57,202 nucleotides of DNA from positions 1 to 57,202 of the forward strand of contig NZ_FCOL02000036.1 of the NCBI RefSeq assembly GCF_001544515.1. The letters run 5' to 3'. The notes under the pieces were generated by a model. That model saw only the letters and a list, made by a program, of their open reading frames with translations, was not told where the DNA came from and ran no database searches. Source of the DNA: Caballeronia terrestris (GTDB lineage: Bacteria > Pseudomonadota > Gammaproteobacteria > Burkholderiales > Burkholderiaceae). Shown here one piece after another: positions 40,362 through 48,873 of the stretch (positions are counted from its first letter, which is position 1; every line of letters begins with the position of its first letter). The position numbers and the translations under genes were made by a program.

Positions 40362-41279
40362 TCAAGCCGCTTGCAGGTAGCCGGAGAGATTCGCCCGGGT
40401 TTGCGCAGCCTCGTTTTCGAGCCACTGCGCAAACTGCTGCAACGCGGCTGAAGGCGCCGGCCGCTCCGGATAAATCAGGTAATACGCGGCGCCGCTCGGC
40501 ACGCATAGCGAGAACGGCGTGATCACGCGTTTCGCGCGCACGTCTTCTTCGATCAGCGAAAGATCGCCGATCGTGACGCCAAGTCCCTGCATCGCCGACG
40601 AAATCGCGAGATCGAGCGTGTCGAAGTGCTGCGCTTTCGTCGACGGCAAGCCGCGGTAGCCGTACGCCTCGAGCCAGCGCAGCCAGTCGCGGCGGTCGCG
40701 TGTGGGATGCAGCAGCGTTTTGTCGGCGAGATCGTCGGGTGTCGCGGCGCGGCCCTTTTTCCCCTTCCAGAGCCCGGGCGCGCAAACCGGCGTCAAAACT
40801 TCGTCGAAAAGATGGTGGATCGTCACGCCCTTGACGGTCGGCTGGCCAAAGACGATCGCAGCGTCGAACTGCTCGGCGTTGAACTCGACCCCATGCGATA
40901 CCGCCGCCGTCACCTCCACCACCAGCTCGGGCCGCTCGTTCTGCAGCCGGATGACACGCGGCAAAATCCAGCGCATCGCGCAGGTCGGACATTTCACGCG
41001 CAGTGTGCCGGACTGCGCGCCGCTCTTTTCCAGCGCCTCGGTGATCTGCGCGAATGCCTGCTGCAAAGGCGCGAGCAGCATCGCGCCATTCGGCGTTAGC
41101 GCAAGGCCGCGCGCCTGACGCACGAAAAGCGCGTAGCCGAGATGCGACTCCAGCCCGGAAATCTGACGGCTGACCGCGCCCTGCGTGAGATTGAGGACGT
41201 CGGCGGCACGCGTGAAGTTGAGCTTCTGCGCCACGACGAGAAAGGTTTTCAGCACGTCGAGAGACGGAAGCGGTTTCAT
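40362..41279 (-). CDS. LysR-family regulator, GcvA-like
   Basis: A 305-residue LTTR. The N-terminal helix-turn-helix is FLVVAQKLNFTRAADVLNLTQGAVSRQISGLE at about residues 11-42; the effector domain follows from about 90. The N-terminus and SRQISGLESHLGYALFVR resemble the GcvA/AmpR group. It is divergent from the aminotransferase gene (111 bases between the starts), the usual LysR arrangement, so it probably controls that gene and perhaps the amino acid binding protein behind it. GACAA-N8-TTGTC at 41321-41338 is a candidate binding dyad. Confidence 0.92.
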   Translation of the reverse strand: MKPLPSLDVLKTFLVVAQKLNFTRAADVLNLTQGAVSRQISGLESHLGYALFVRQARGLALTPNGAMLLAPLQQAFAQITEALEKSGAQSGTLRVKCPTCAMRWILPRVIRLQNERPELVVEVTAAVSHGVEFNAEQFDAAIVFGQPTVKGVTIHHLFDEVLTPVCAPGLWKGKKGRAATPDDLADKTLLHPTRDRRDWLRWLEAYGYRGLPSTKAQHFDTLDLAISSAMQGLGVTIGDLSLIEEDVRAKRVITPFSLCVPSGAAYYLIYPERPAPSAALQQFAQWLENEAAQTRANLSGYLQAA

Positions 41280-41320
41280 GGAAAGTGTCCCTAGTCATGA
41301 TCGGCAAGCATGGCTAGTAT

Positions 41321-41338
41321 GACAAACTTTCGATTGTC
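41321..41338. promoter_or_regulatory. Possible LysR binding dyad
   Basis: GACAA (41321-41325) and TTGTC (41334-41338) are inverted with eight bases between, in the divergent region between the LysR and aminotransferase genes. LysR sites usually contain T-N11-A within such dyads; this one is AT-rich and placed as expected, but short. Confidence 0.35.
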
Positions 41339-41390
41339 CGCGCATTATTGCCGCGGTTGAATCATCGAAACCGCTTCTGGAGCCGCCGTC

Positions 41391-42545
41391 GTGAAAAGTG
41401 CATGGATTCCCCAATCGAAGCTGCCGAACGTCGGCACCACTATTTTTACCGTGATCGGCCAGCTCGCCGAAGAACATCACGCGCTGAACCTGTCCCAAGG
41501 CGCGCCGAATTTCGCGTGCGATCCGAAACTCGTCGAGGCCGCGTCGCGAGCCATGCGGGCAGGTCATAACCAGTACTCGCCGATGTCGGGCGTGGTCGCC
41601 CTGCGCGAGGCGCTCGCTATCAAGACCGAAAAGCTGTACGGCGCGAAGTACGACCCGGGCACGGAAGTGACGGTGGTGGCGAGCGCGAGCGAGGGGCTGT
41701 ACGCGTCGATCAGCGCGCTCGTGCATCCCGGCGACGAAGTGATCTACTTCGAGCCGTCGTTCGACAGCTACGCGCCGATCGTGCAACTGCAAGGCGCGAC
41801 GCCGGTCGCGATCAAGCTGTCGTCCGAGACGTTCCAGATCGACTGGGACGAAGTCGCCGCGAAGATCACGCCGAAGACGCGCATGATCCTCGTCAACACG
41901 CCGCATAACCCGAGCGGCAGCGCGTTCACCGCGCACGACATCGAGCGCCTCACCGCGCTCACGCGCGACACACAGATCATCGTGTTGTCGGACGAGGTGT
42001 ATGAACACGTCGTCTTCGATGGCGCGTTGCATCACAGCATGGCGCGTCATCCGCAACTGGCCGAACGCAGCGTGATCGTGTCGTCGTTCGGCAAGTCGTA
42101 TCACGTGACGGGATGGCGCGTCGGCTTCTGCCTCGCGCCCGCCGAGCTGACCGCCGAAATCCGCAAGGTCCACCAGTTCATGACCTTCTCCGCCGATACG
42201 CCGATGCAGATCGCGTTCGCCGAAGCCCTCGGCGACGAATCGAGCTATCTCGGCCTCGGCCCGTTCTATCAGCGAAAACGCGACCTGCTCGCGAAAGCGC
42301 TGGCTGGATCGCGTTTTGAACTCTTGCCTAGCGCGGGCAGTTTCTTCATGCTGGCACGCTTCGGCGCGTTTTCCGAAGAGAGCGACAGCGACTTCGTGCT
42401 GCGCCTGATCCGCGAGGCGCGGGTCGCGACGATCCCGCTGTCGGCGTTTTATACGGACGGCACGGACAATCGCGTGATCCGCCTCTCCTTCGCGAAGGAC
42501 GACGACACGCTGCTCGAAGGCGCGCGCCGGCTTTGCTCGATTTAA
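41391..42545 (+). CDS. PLP aminotransferase, methionine aminotransferase type
   Basis: A 384-residue class I/II aminotransferase. The PLP lysine is Lys235 in SSFGKSYHVTGWRVGF; NTPHNPSGS (169-177) and the Asp-x-x-Tyr of LSDEVYEHVVF (199-209) contact the cofactor. YbdL-like enzymes with this GKSYHVTGWR sequence prefer methionine, histidine or phenylalanine. The start is GTG at 41391 behind a GGAG. It is divergent from a LysR gene and 29 bases ahead of a periplasmic amino acid binding protein gene, suggesting uptake and transamination of the same amino acid. Confidence 0.9.
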   Translation: MKSAWIPQSKLPNVGTTIFTVIGQLAEEHHALNLSQGAPNFACDPKLVEAASRAMRAGHNQYSPMSGVVALREALAIKTEKLYGAKYDPGTEVTVVASASEGLYASISALVHPGDEVIYFEPSFDSYAPIVQLQGATPVAIKLSSETFQIDWDEVAAKITPKTRMILVNTPHNPSGSAFTAHDIERLTALTRDTQIIVLSDEVYEHVVFDGALHHSMARHPQLAERSVIVSSFGKSYHVTGWRVGFCLAPAELTAEIRKVHQFMTFSADTPMQIAFAEALGDESSYLGLGPFYQRKRDLLAKALAGSRFELLPSAGSFFMLARFGAFSEESDSDFVLRLIREARVATIPLSAFYTDGTDNRVIRLSFAKDDDTLLEGARRLCSI

Positions 42546-42574
42546 TGCTTACGCTTAAAGAGAAGAGACCAAAA

Positions 42575-43363
42575 ATGATTAAACTAAACCACAAGCTGGC
42601 AGCCGCCCTCGTGCTCGCCTGCTCGTTCGGCAGCAGCGCGGTTTTCGCCGCCGACACCCTGCGCTTCGGCCTGGAAGCGCAATACCCGCCGTTCGAATCG
42701 AAGTCGTCGACGGGCGAGTTGCAAGGGCTCGATATCGACGTCGGCAATGCCGTCTGCGTCGCGGCGAAGATGACGTGCAAATGGGTCGAGACCTCGTTCG
42801 ACGGCCTGATTCCCGCGCTGCAGGGCCGCAAGTTCGACGCGATCAACTCCGCGATGAACGCCACCGACGCGCGCCGCCAGGCGATCGATTTCACGACCGT
42901 CGTGTATCGCGTGCCGACGCAACTGATCGCCAAGACCGGCAGCGGCCTGCAGCCGACCCCGGAGTCGCTGAAGGGCAAGAGCGTCGGCGTGCTGCAAGGA
43001 TCGATTCAGGAAACCTTCGCCAAGGCGCACTGGGCGAATAGCGGCGTGAACGTCGTCGCGTACCAAGATCAGAACCAGGCGTACGCCGACCTCGTCGCGG
43101 GGCGGCTCGACGGCACGCTCGTGCTCTCGCCCGCCGGGCAGACCGGCTTCCTGTCGAAGCCGGACGGCAAGGGCTACAGCTTCGCGGGAGCGCCCGTGCG
43201 CGACGACAAGATTCTCGGCAGCGGCATCGCGTACGGCGTGCGCAAGGGCGACGATGCGCTCAAAGCGAAGCTCAACGCCGCGATCGACAAGGTCAAAGCC
43301 GACGGCACCATCGACAAGTACGCGAAGAAATATCTCGGCGATATCGATATTTCGGCGAAGTGA
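42575..43363 (+). CDS. Periplasmic amino acid binding protein (HisJ/ArtJ family)
   Basis: A 262-residue type II binding protein. The signal peptide is at residues 1-26 (LVLACSFGSSAVFA). The mature part has the polar amino acid-binding pattern LRFGLEAQYPPFESKS, LDIDVGNAVC, SFDGLIPALQGRKFDAI and KSVGVLQGSIQETFAKAH; the arginine that binds the ligand carboxylate is in DARRQAIDFT. Two cysteines in VCVAAKMTC could form a disulfide. The start at 42575 is chosen for the signal peptide; an in-frame start 14 codons upstream overlaps the aminotransferase stop. No permease or ATPase gene is nearby. Confidence 0.92.
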   Translation: MIKLNHKLAAALVLACSFGSSAVFAADTLRFGLEAQYPPFESKSSTGELQGLDIDVGNAVCVAAKMTCKWVETSFDGLIPALQGRKFDAINSAMNATDARRQAIDFTTVVYRVPTQLIAKTGSGLQPTPESLKGKSVGVLQGSIQETFAKAHWANSGVNVVAYQDQNQAYADLVAGRLDGTLVLSPAGQTGFLSKPDGKGYSFAGAPVRDDKILGSGIAYGVRKGDDALKAKLNAAIDKVKADGTIDKYAKKYLGDIDISAK

Positions 43364-43456
43364 GCGCGAAGTAAGCCTGAGCGCTACGCGGCGCCGGCCG
43401 TGCAGCACTTTATCGGCGCTGGCACACTGGCGGCTTGATCTCATCGGACCAGACGC

Positions 43457-45046
43457 ATGAGCACGCCGCCACCGACCGCCGCCGCGCCCGCTGCATCGGC
43501 TGCACCCGCTGCACAGCCGCCGCTCAAGGGCGGCCAGCTCGTCCTCGCGACGTTCGCCGTCGCGCTCGCCACATTCATGAACGTGCTGGATTCGTCGATC
43601 GCGAACGTCGCGATTCCGACGATCTCCGGCAATCTCGGCGTTTCCGTCAACGAAGGCACGTGGGTCATCACCGTCTTTGCGGCCGCGAACGCCGTCTCCA
43701 TTCCGCTGACCGGCTGGCTCACGCAGCGCATCGGACAGATCAAGCTGTTCGTCGGCGCGATCCTGCTGTTCGTGATTTCGTCGTGGCTGTGCGGGCTCGC
43801 ACCGAATCTACCGGTGTTGCTCGTCGCGCGCGTGTTGCAGGGCGCCGTCGCCGGGCCGCTGATTCCGCTGTCGCAGGCGATCCTGCTCGGGTCGTATCCG
43901 AAGGAGAAGTCGTCGATGGCGCTCTCGCTGTGGGCGATGACCGCGACCGTCGGCCCGATCGCGGGTCCGGCGCTCGGCGGCTGGATCACCGACAGCTATT
44001 CGTGGTCATGGATCTTCTACATCAATATCCCGGTCGGGCTGTTCGCGGCGGCGGTCACGTGGATCATCTACCGCAAGCGCGAATCGCCGACGCGCAAGGC
44101 GCCGATCGACTCCGTCGGGCTCGCGTTGCTCGTCGCGTGGGTGGCGTCGCTGCAGATCATGCTCGATAAGGGACGCGATCTCGACTGGTTTTCGTCGCCG
44201 GTGATCGTCGTGCTCGGGATCGTCGCGGCGATTGCGTTCGCGTTTTTCGTCGTGTGGGAGCTGACGGACGCGAACCCGGTCGTCGATTTGCGGCTTTTCG
44301 CCGGGCGCAATTTCTTCGGTGGGACGGTGGCGATTTCCGTGGCGTATGGCGTGTTCTTCGGCAACCTCGTGTTGCTGCCGCAGTGGATGCAGCAGTATCT
44401 GAACTACCGATCCGTCGATGCGGGGCTCGTGACCGCGCCGCTCGGCATCTTCGCGGTGATTCTCGCGCCGGTGATGGGCAAGGTGCTGCCGCGCAGCGAC
44501 GCGCGCGTCATCGCGACGATGGCGTTCGTCGGCTTCGCGATCGTGTTCTACATGCGCTCGAAATACGTGATCGAAATCGATACGTGGCATCTCGTGCTGC
44601 CGACGCTCCTGCAAGGCATTCCGATGGCGCTGTTCTTCGTGCCGCTGACGTCGATCGTGCTGTCGGGGCTGCCGCCTTCGAAGATTCCGGCGGCGGCCGG
44701 GTTATCGAATTTTGCGCGCGTGTTTTGCGGGGCGGTCGGGACGTCGCTCTTCGGGAACGCCTGGGACAACCGGATTGCGCTCCATCACGAGCGGCTGACT
44801 GAGCTGGCGAATGTCTATAACCCGGCGTTCGTGCAGTCGATCGGACTTTCGCAGGGCGTGCTCAACGTGAACGATGCGCAGGCGCGCGGATTGTTCAATT
44901 TCACCCTGAGCACCCAGGCCGCGATGATGGGGCTCAACGACATCTTTTTTATCTCCGCCGTTATTTTTCTCGCGATCATTCCGCTTATCTGGATCACCAA
45001 GCGGTCCAAGGGCGGCGGTGGAGGCGCATCGGCTGGCGCGCATTGA
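43457..45046 (+). CDS. MFS exporter, DHA2/EmrB family
   Basis: A 529-residue drug:H+ antiporter with 14 predicted membrane helices after a proline/alanine-rich N-terminus. The DHA2 hallmarks are ATFMNVLDSSIANVAIP in helix 1, GWLTQRIGQIKLF after helix 2 and the motif-C region ATVGPIAGPALGGWITD in helix 5. Proteins of this type export drugs or toxic organic compounds, usually with an EmrA membrane-fusion partner and an outer-membrane channel, neither of which is encoded here. It lies 93 bases after the amino acid binding protein gene; a link is uncertain. Confidence 0.93.
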   Translation: MSTPPPTAAAPAASAAPAAQPPLKGGQLVLATFAVALATFMNVLDSSIANVAIPTISGNLGVSVNEGTWVITVFAAANAVSIPLTGWLTQRIGQIKLFVGAILLFVISSWLCGLAPNLPVLLVARVLQGAVAGPLIPLSQAILLGSYPKEKSSMALSLWAMTATVGPIAGPALGGWITDSYSWSWIFYINIPVGLFAAAVTWIIYRKRESPTRKAPIDSVGLALLVAWVASLQIMLDKGRDLDWFSSPVIVVLGIVAAIAFAFFVVWELTDANPVVDLRLFAGRNFFGGTVAISVAYGVFFGNLVLLPQWMQQYLNYRSVDAGLVTAPLGIFAVILAPVMGKVLPRSDARVIATMAFVGFAIVFYMRSKYVIEIDTWHLVLPTLLQGIPMALFFVPLTSIVLSGLPPSKIPAAAGLSNFARVFCGAVGTSLFGNAWDNRIALHHERLTELANVYNPAFVQSIGLSQGVLNVNDAQARGLFNFTLSTQAAMMGLNDIFFISAVIFLAIIPLIWITKRSKGGGGGASAGAH

Positions 45047-45056
45047 TGGCGCCAGC
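45032..45056. terminator. Hairpin at a convergent gene junction
   Basis: GCTGGCGC (45032-45039) and GCGCCAGC (45049-45056) pair perfectly over a 9-base loop that contains the stop codon of the EmrB gene. There is no T-run in either direction. Its place between tail-to-tail genes suggests a role in ending or stabilising both transcripts. Confidence 0.4.
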
Positions 45057-45073
45057 GCTAGCGGGTCGAACGC

Positions 45074-48000
45074 CTACTTGAGCCCGAAATCGACCCGCGT
45101 TCCTGCTCCCTTGTCCTTGATCCCTTCCGCGTCCATCTTCGCGGCGACGACGAAAATCCGGCCACTATCGATTTTCCCGTCGAAGAACTCCTGCACGCTC
45201 GCCGCCCGCGCCTGCGCCAACGCGCGCAGCGCCGCATCGTCGACCGGGGCGTTTTCGGCGAGCGCCTTCTTCATCTCCTCGTCCGGCAGCGTCTTCGTCA
45301 GGCCGATCATATTGCGCGGCTTCTTGAAATCTGCCGCCTTGTAAGCCTTCTCCAGATACCCGCTGTACTCATCGGCGGAAACCTTGACCGCCGAAGGATC
45401 GACGCTTTCGCCGCCCTTCCTCGCATCGCGCAGCTTGGCAATGCGCACCTGCCGATCCACGTAAGCCGCGCGCAAACCAGGAATATCAACCGCCGGATCG
45501 ACGCGCGCCGACAAATCCAGCTTGATCGAAGGCTTGTCCGTTAGCGCCTTGGCAATTGTGTCGAGCTTCTTCTGCGCGGCATCGTTGAGATCGGACGAAC
45601 CCGGATCGAACTCGACGTAACCCAGCTCCTCCCCATTCCCGCCGAACGCACGCGCGAGCAACGTGAACGGCGCGGTGACGGCCTTCTGTACGAGATTGAC
45701 GATCGCCTGCCAGACGAGCCCGCCAATCGAGAACTCCGGATTCGACAGCGATCCCGAAATCGGGATGTTCACGTCGATCTGGCCGCGCGAGTTCTTCAAC
45801 AGCGACACCGCGAGCCGCACCGGCAGCTTCGTCGCGCTCGGGTTGTCGACGTGATCGCCGAACGTAAGCTGGTCGATGAACAGGTGATTGTTTGCCGTAA
45901 GCTGATCGTTCGCGAGCATGTAGTGCAGATCGACGTTGAGCTTGCCCTTCGTGATCGGATAGCCCGCATATTTCGACGAATACGGCGTGAGATTCGTCAG
46001 CTCGACGTCGTGCGCGCTCGCCGTCAGGTCGAGCGACGGCTTCTTGATCAGCGGATTCACCTGTCCCTTGATCGATACCGGCCCGTTTGCGGCGAGCTTC
46101 GCGGCGACGTCGACAGGTGCGGGCGTCGTCGAATGGGTGCCGAACGCGCCGATCGTGCCCGTAATCGCGACCAGATTCGCCGTGAAATTCGGCTTGATGA
46201 AGTTGTCGCTGTAGGTGACTCGGCCGCCCTGCAGCACGAGCTGGCCGAAGTGCAGGTTGACCGGGCTGCTCGGCCCCGTCGCCGCCGTGACGTTCTGCGG
46301 CGCGCTCGCCGCGAGCGGCGCCGAAGCCGCCGCGCTGTTCTCGCGCGTGACCGATTGCGCCGGCCCGCTCTGGCTCGCGACCACGTCGCGCAGGTTCAGC
46401 TTGCCCTGCGCGTTGAGCAGCACGCGCCCGTAGAAATTCGCGAACACGACGCGCGCGGCATCGACGTCCGTGCCGCGCTCGCTGTAATTCACCTTGACGT
46501 TCGTCAGGCCGAGCAGCTTCCAGCCGGCAAACGGGTCGGCGCTCGCCTTGTCCATCATGCGCACGTCGGTGAGCGACACGTCGCCCTTGTACGACGCCTT
46601 GAGCACCGGCCCGCTGCCCGCCATCGCGACATCGCCGTTCGCGTTCAGGAGCGCGCTCGCGATCGCGACGTTGAGCTTGCTGCCGAAATACGGCTCGAAC
46701 GCGGCGGCATCGATCTGGCTGCCGTCGACGTGCAGCGCCACTTTCAGCGGGCTCACCGTCACCGTCCCGCCGACGCCGAGCGCGCCCTTCCCGTTCAGCG
46801 TGAGCTTGCCGTCGACGGCGAGCGGCTTCGACAGGTCGTCGCTGAACTGGCGCACGTTCGCGTTCAGCGAAGCGACGCGCAGCGTGACGGGCGTCGGCAT
46901 CGTTTCGTCGGTGAAATTGGCGGCCGAATCGGCAAGCGCGATCTCGCCGATCTGATAGCGCCACGCCGGACCCGCCGCCTGCGCCTTCTGGATCTTGTGC
47001 GCGGCGCTCGGCTCGGGCGCGGCTTCGTGTGGCCCGGCGAGTGCGGCGAGGTCGATCGTCCCGTCCTTCTTGCGCGTGGCGTCGAGGGAAAGGCCGCTCA
47101 GCCGCACGCTTTCGAGCGCGGCCGTGCGCGCGCCGACATCGATCTTCTGGATCTTCGCCACCGCCGACGCCAGCGCGACCGGCGCCGTGTTCGCCTGCGG
47201 CACGAGCTTGAGCGACTTGAGCGTCACGTCGCCCGCGCCGACCTGGATCGCGGGCTCGGGCTTCGACCAGTCGAGCGTCAGCGGCAGGTTCGCACCGAGC
47301 GTGCCGTCGGCGACGCGCGCGGCCACCGAACTCGCGATGTACGGCTGCAACGGCGGCAGCGCAAGCGCATCAAGCACGAGCTTCACGTCGGCGGTCTTCG
47401 CGACGAGCGTGAAGCCGCCCGACGCGCTCAGCGTGCCGCTCTTGTCGAGCGCCGTCTTGAGCGTGTAGCGCGCGGGCGTTTTGGCGAGCGTCGAAAAATC
47501 GTCGACGGTCACACCGAGGTTCGACAAGGCGAAATGCGTGCGCTTCGCCATCAGGCTGTCGTCGAAGGCGATCGTGGCGCCGTCGATGGCGAGATGCTTG
47601 ATCGACAAGTCGAGCGGCGGCGCTTTTTCTGCTGACTCCGCGGCCGGCGCGGATGGCGCAGGCGCCAGTTTCGCGACGTTCAGCACGCCCGACGCGTCGC
47701 GCGCGAGCTTCACGTCGGGTTGCGAGAGCCGCAGGTCGTCGAGCTGATAGACATTGCGCAGCGGCTCGGCGTTACGGATCGCCACGTGCAGCGCGCGCGA
47801 CGCCACGAGCGGCGCGTTCTGCTTGTCGGTGACGGAGAGATCGGCGAGATCGGCGGTGCCGTTGATGTGGATCGCGGGGGCTTCAGCTTCGATCGAAAAG
47901 CGCACGTTCAAGTCGGTCGAGAGCCGCCCGCCCTTCACGATCACCGGCACCGACGCCGGCGCATACGACGCGATCCGCGGCACGTCCAGCCCGTCGAGCG

Positions 48001-48745
48001 TGACCGCGATTTCCGAGTCGCGCGACTGCGAGAACGGCTTGGTGCGCCCGGTGATCGAAAGCGGCGAACCGTCGATGCGCGCCTGCAACGAAGGCGTCAC
48101 GTAAATGTCGGTGGCCGAGGGCAGCGTCGCGATGAACGGAATGCCGATCGCCCAGCGGTCGATCACATGTTGGGACTTGAGCAGCCGGTCGTCGAATTCG
48201 ATTCGGCCGTTCTCCAGCCGGATATTCGACACGGAAAACCGCGCCGGGCTGCTCGAAGGCGTCGGCGACGGCTTCGAGAACTTCGCGATCAGATCGGAGA
48301 AATTGAAACGCTCGGCGTCATAGCGCACGAGGTGGAAACGCGGCGAGTCGATTTTGACTTCGTCGATGATCGGCGCCGCGCGAAACAGCGACGACCACGA
48401 CGGCTGCACGACCAGCCGCTCGATATCGATGAAGCTCGCGGCCTTGTCCGGCGCGCTGGACAGATTGGCTGCCGCCTCGCCGATATGCACACGATCGGCT
48501 TCCAAGGCAAGCGTGTAGGGATTGAGCGCGATACGCCCGATCGTGACCGGGCGGTCGAGTTGCGCGCCGAGTTGCTGCTCGGCGACGTGCCGGATGAGCG
48601 GCGGCGCGGCGAAGAATCCGAGGAGACCGATGACCGCCAGCGCGACCAACAGGCCGATGATGATCCGCCGCGTGCGGCGCGCGTTCGCCACGCCGCGCAG
48701 GGTTTGTCCGGCCGATGCCAGCGAAGACTTGGTGACGCTTGCCAT
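45074..48745 (-). CDS. Large DUF748 (AsmA-like) envelope protein
   Basis: A 1223-residue protein. One membrane helix at about residues 27-48 (IIIGLLVALAVIGLLGFF) anchors it, leaving a very long periplasmic part of repeated beta-rich units (for example the stretches around RLENGRIEFDDRLL and DLSIKHLAIDGATIAFDDS), the DUF748 pattern within the AsmA/TamB-like superfamily. The last 200 residues carry an OmpA-like segment, YVEFDPGSSDLNDAAQKKLDTI. Such proteins are thought to bridge the membranes and move lipids; the substrate is not known. The ATG at 48745 is preferred over a GTG at 48787 because it begins close to the membrane anchor. It follows the DUF1254 gene by 128 bases. Confidence 0.88.
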   Translation of the reverse strand: MASVTKSSLASAGQTLRGVANARRTRRIIIGLLVALAVIGLLGFFAAPPLIRHVAEQQLGAQLDRPVTIGRIALNPYTLALEADRVHIGEAAANLSSAPDKAASFIDIERLVVQPSWSSLFRAAPIIDEVKIDSPRFHLVRYDAERFNFSDLIAKFSKPSPTPSSSPARFSVSNIRLENGRIEFDDRLLKSQHVIDRWAIGIPFIATLPSATDIYVTPSLQARIDGSPLSITGRTKPFSQSRDSEIAVTLDGLDVPRIASYAPASVPVIVKGGRLSTDLNVRFSIEAEAPAIHINGTADLADLSVTDKQNAPLVASRALHVAIRNAEPLRNVYQLDDLRLSQPDVKLARDASGVLNVAKLAPAPSAPAAESAEKAPPLDLSIKHLAIDGATIAFDDSLMAKRTHFALSNLGVTVDDFSTLAKTPARYTLKTALDKSGTLSASGGFTLVAKTADVKLVLDALALPPLQPYIASSVAARVADGTLGANLPLTLDWSKPEPAIQVGAGDVTLKSLKLVPQANTAPVALASAVAKIQKIDVGARTAALESVRLSGLSLDATRKKDGTIDLAALAGPHEAAPEPSAAHKIQKAQAAGPAWRYQIGEIALADSAANFTDETMPTPVTLRVASLNANVRQFSDDLSKPLAVDGKLTLNGKGALGVGGTVTVSPLKVALHVDGSQIDAAAFEPYFGSKLNVAIASALLNANGDVAMAGSGPVLKASYKGDVSLTDVRMMDKASADPFAGWKLLGLTNVKVNYSERGTDVDAARVVFANFYGRVLLNAQGKLNLRDVVASQSGPAQSVTRENSAAASAPLAASAPQNVTAATGPSSPVNLHFGQLVLQGGRVTYSDNFIKPNFTANLVAITGTIGAFGTHSTTPAPVDVAAKLAANGPVSIKGQVNPLIKKPSLDLTASAHDVELTNLTPYSSKYAGYPITKGKLNVDLHYMLANDQLTANNHLFIDQLTFGDHVDNPSATKLPVRLAVSLLKNSRGQIDVNIPISGSLSNPEFSIGGLVWQAIVNLVQKAVTAPFTLLARAFGGNGEELGYVEFDPGSSDLNDAAQKKLDTIAKALTDKPSIKLDLSARVDPAVDIPGLRAAYVDRQVRIAKLRDARKGGESVDPSAVKVSADEYSGYLEKAYKAADFKKPRNMIGLTKTLPDEEMKKALAENAPVDDAALRALAQARAASVQEFFDGKIDSGRIFVVAAKMDAEGIKDKGAGTRVDFGLK

Positions 48746-48873
48746 GCGTTTCTCGTTCAGCGCAGCCGGATGAACGTCGGCCGCCACGCTGATCCGTTAT
48801 TGTGATTCCCAAGTATACGACGAGGTATCACGCAAACGTTGCACAAAAACGCATGAAAAAGCGCGCGCTGCGT

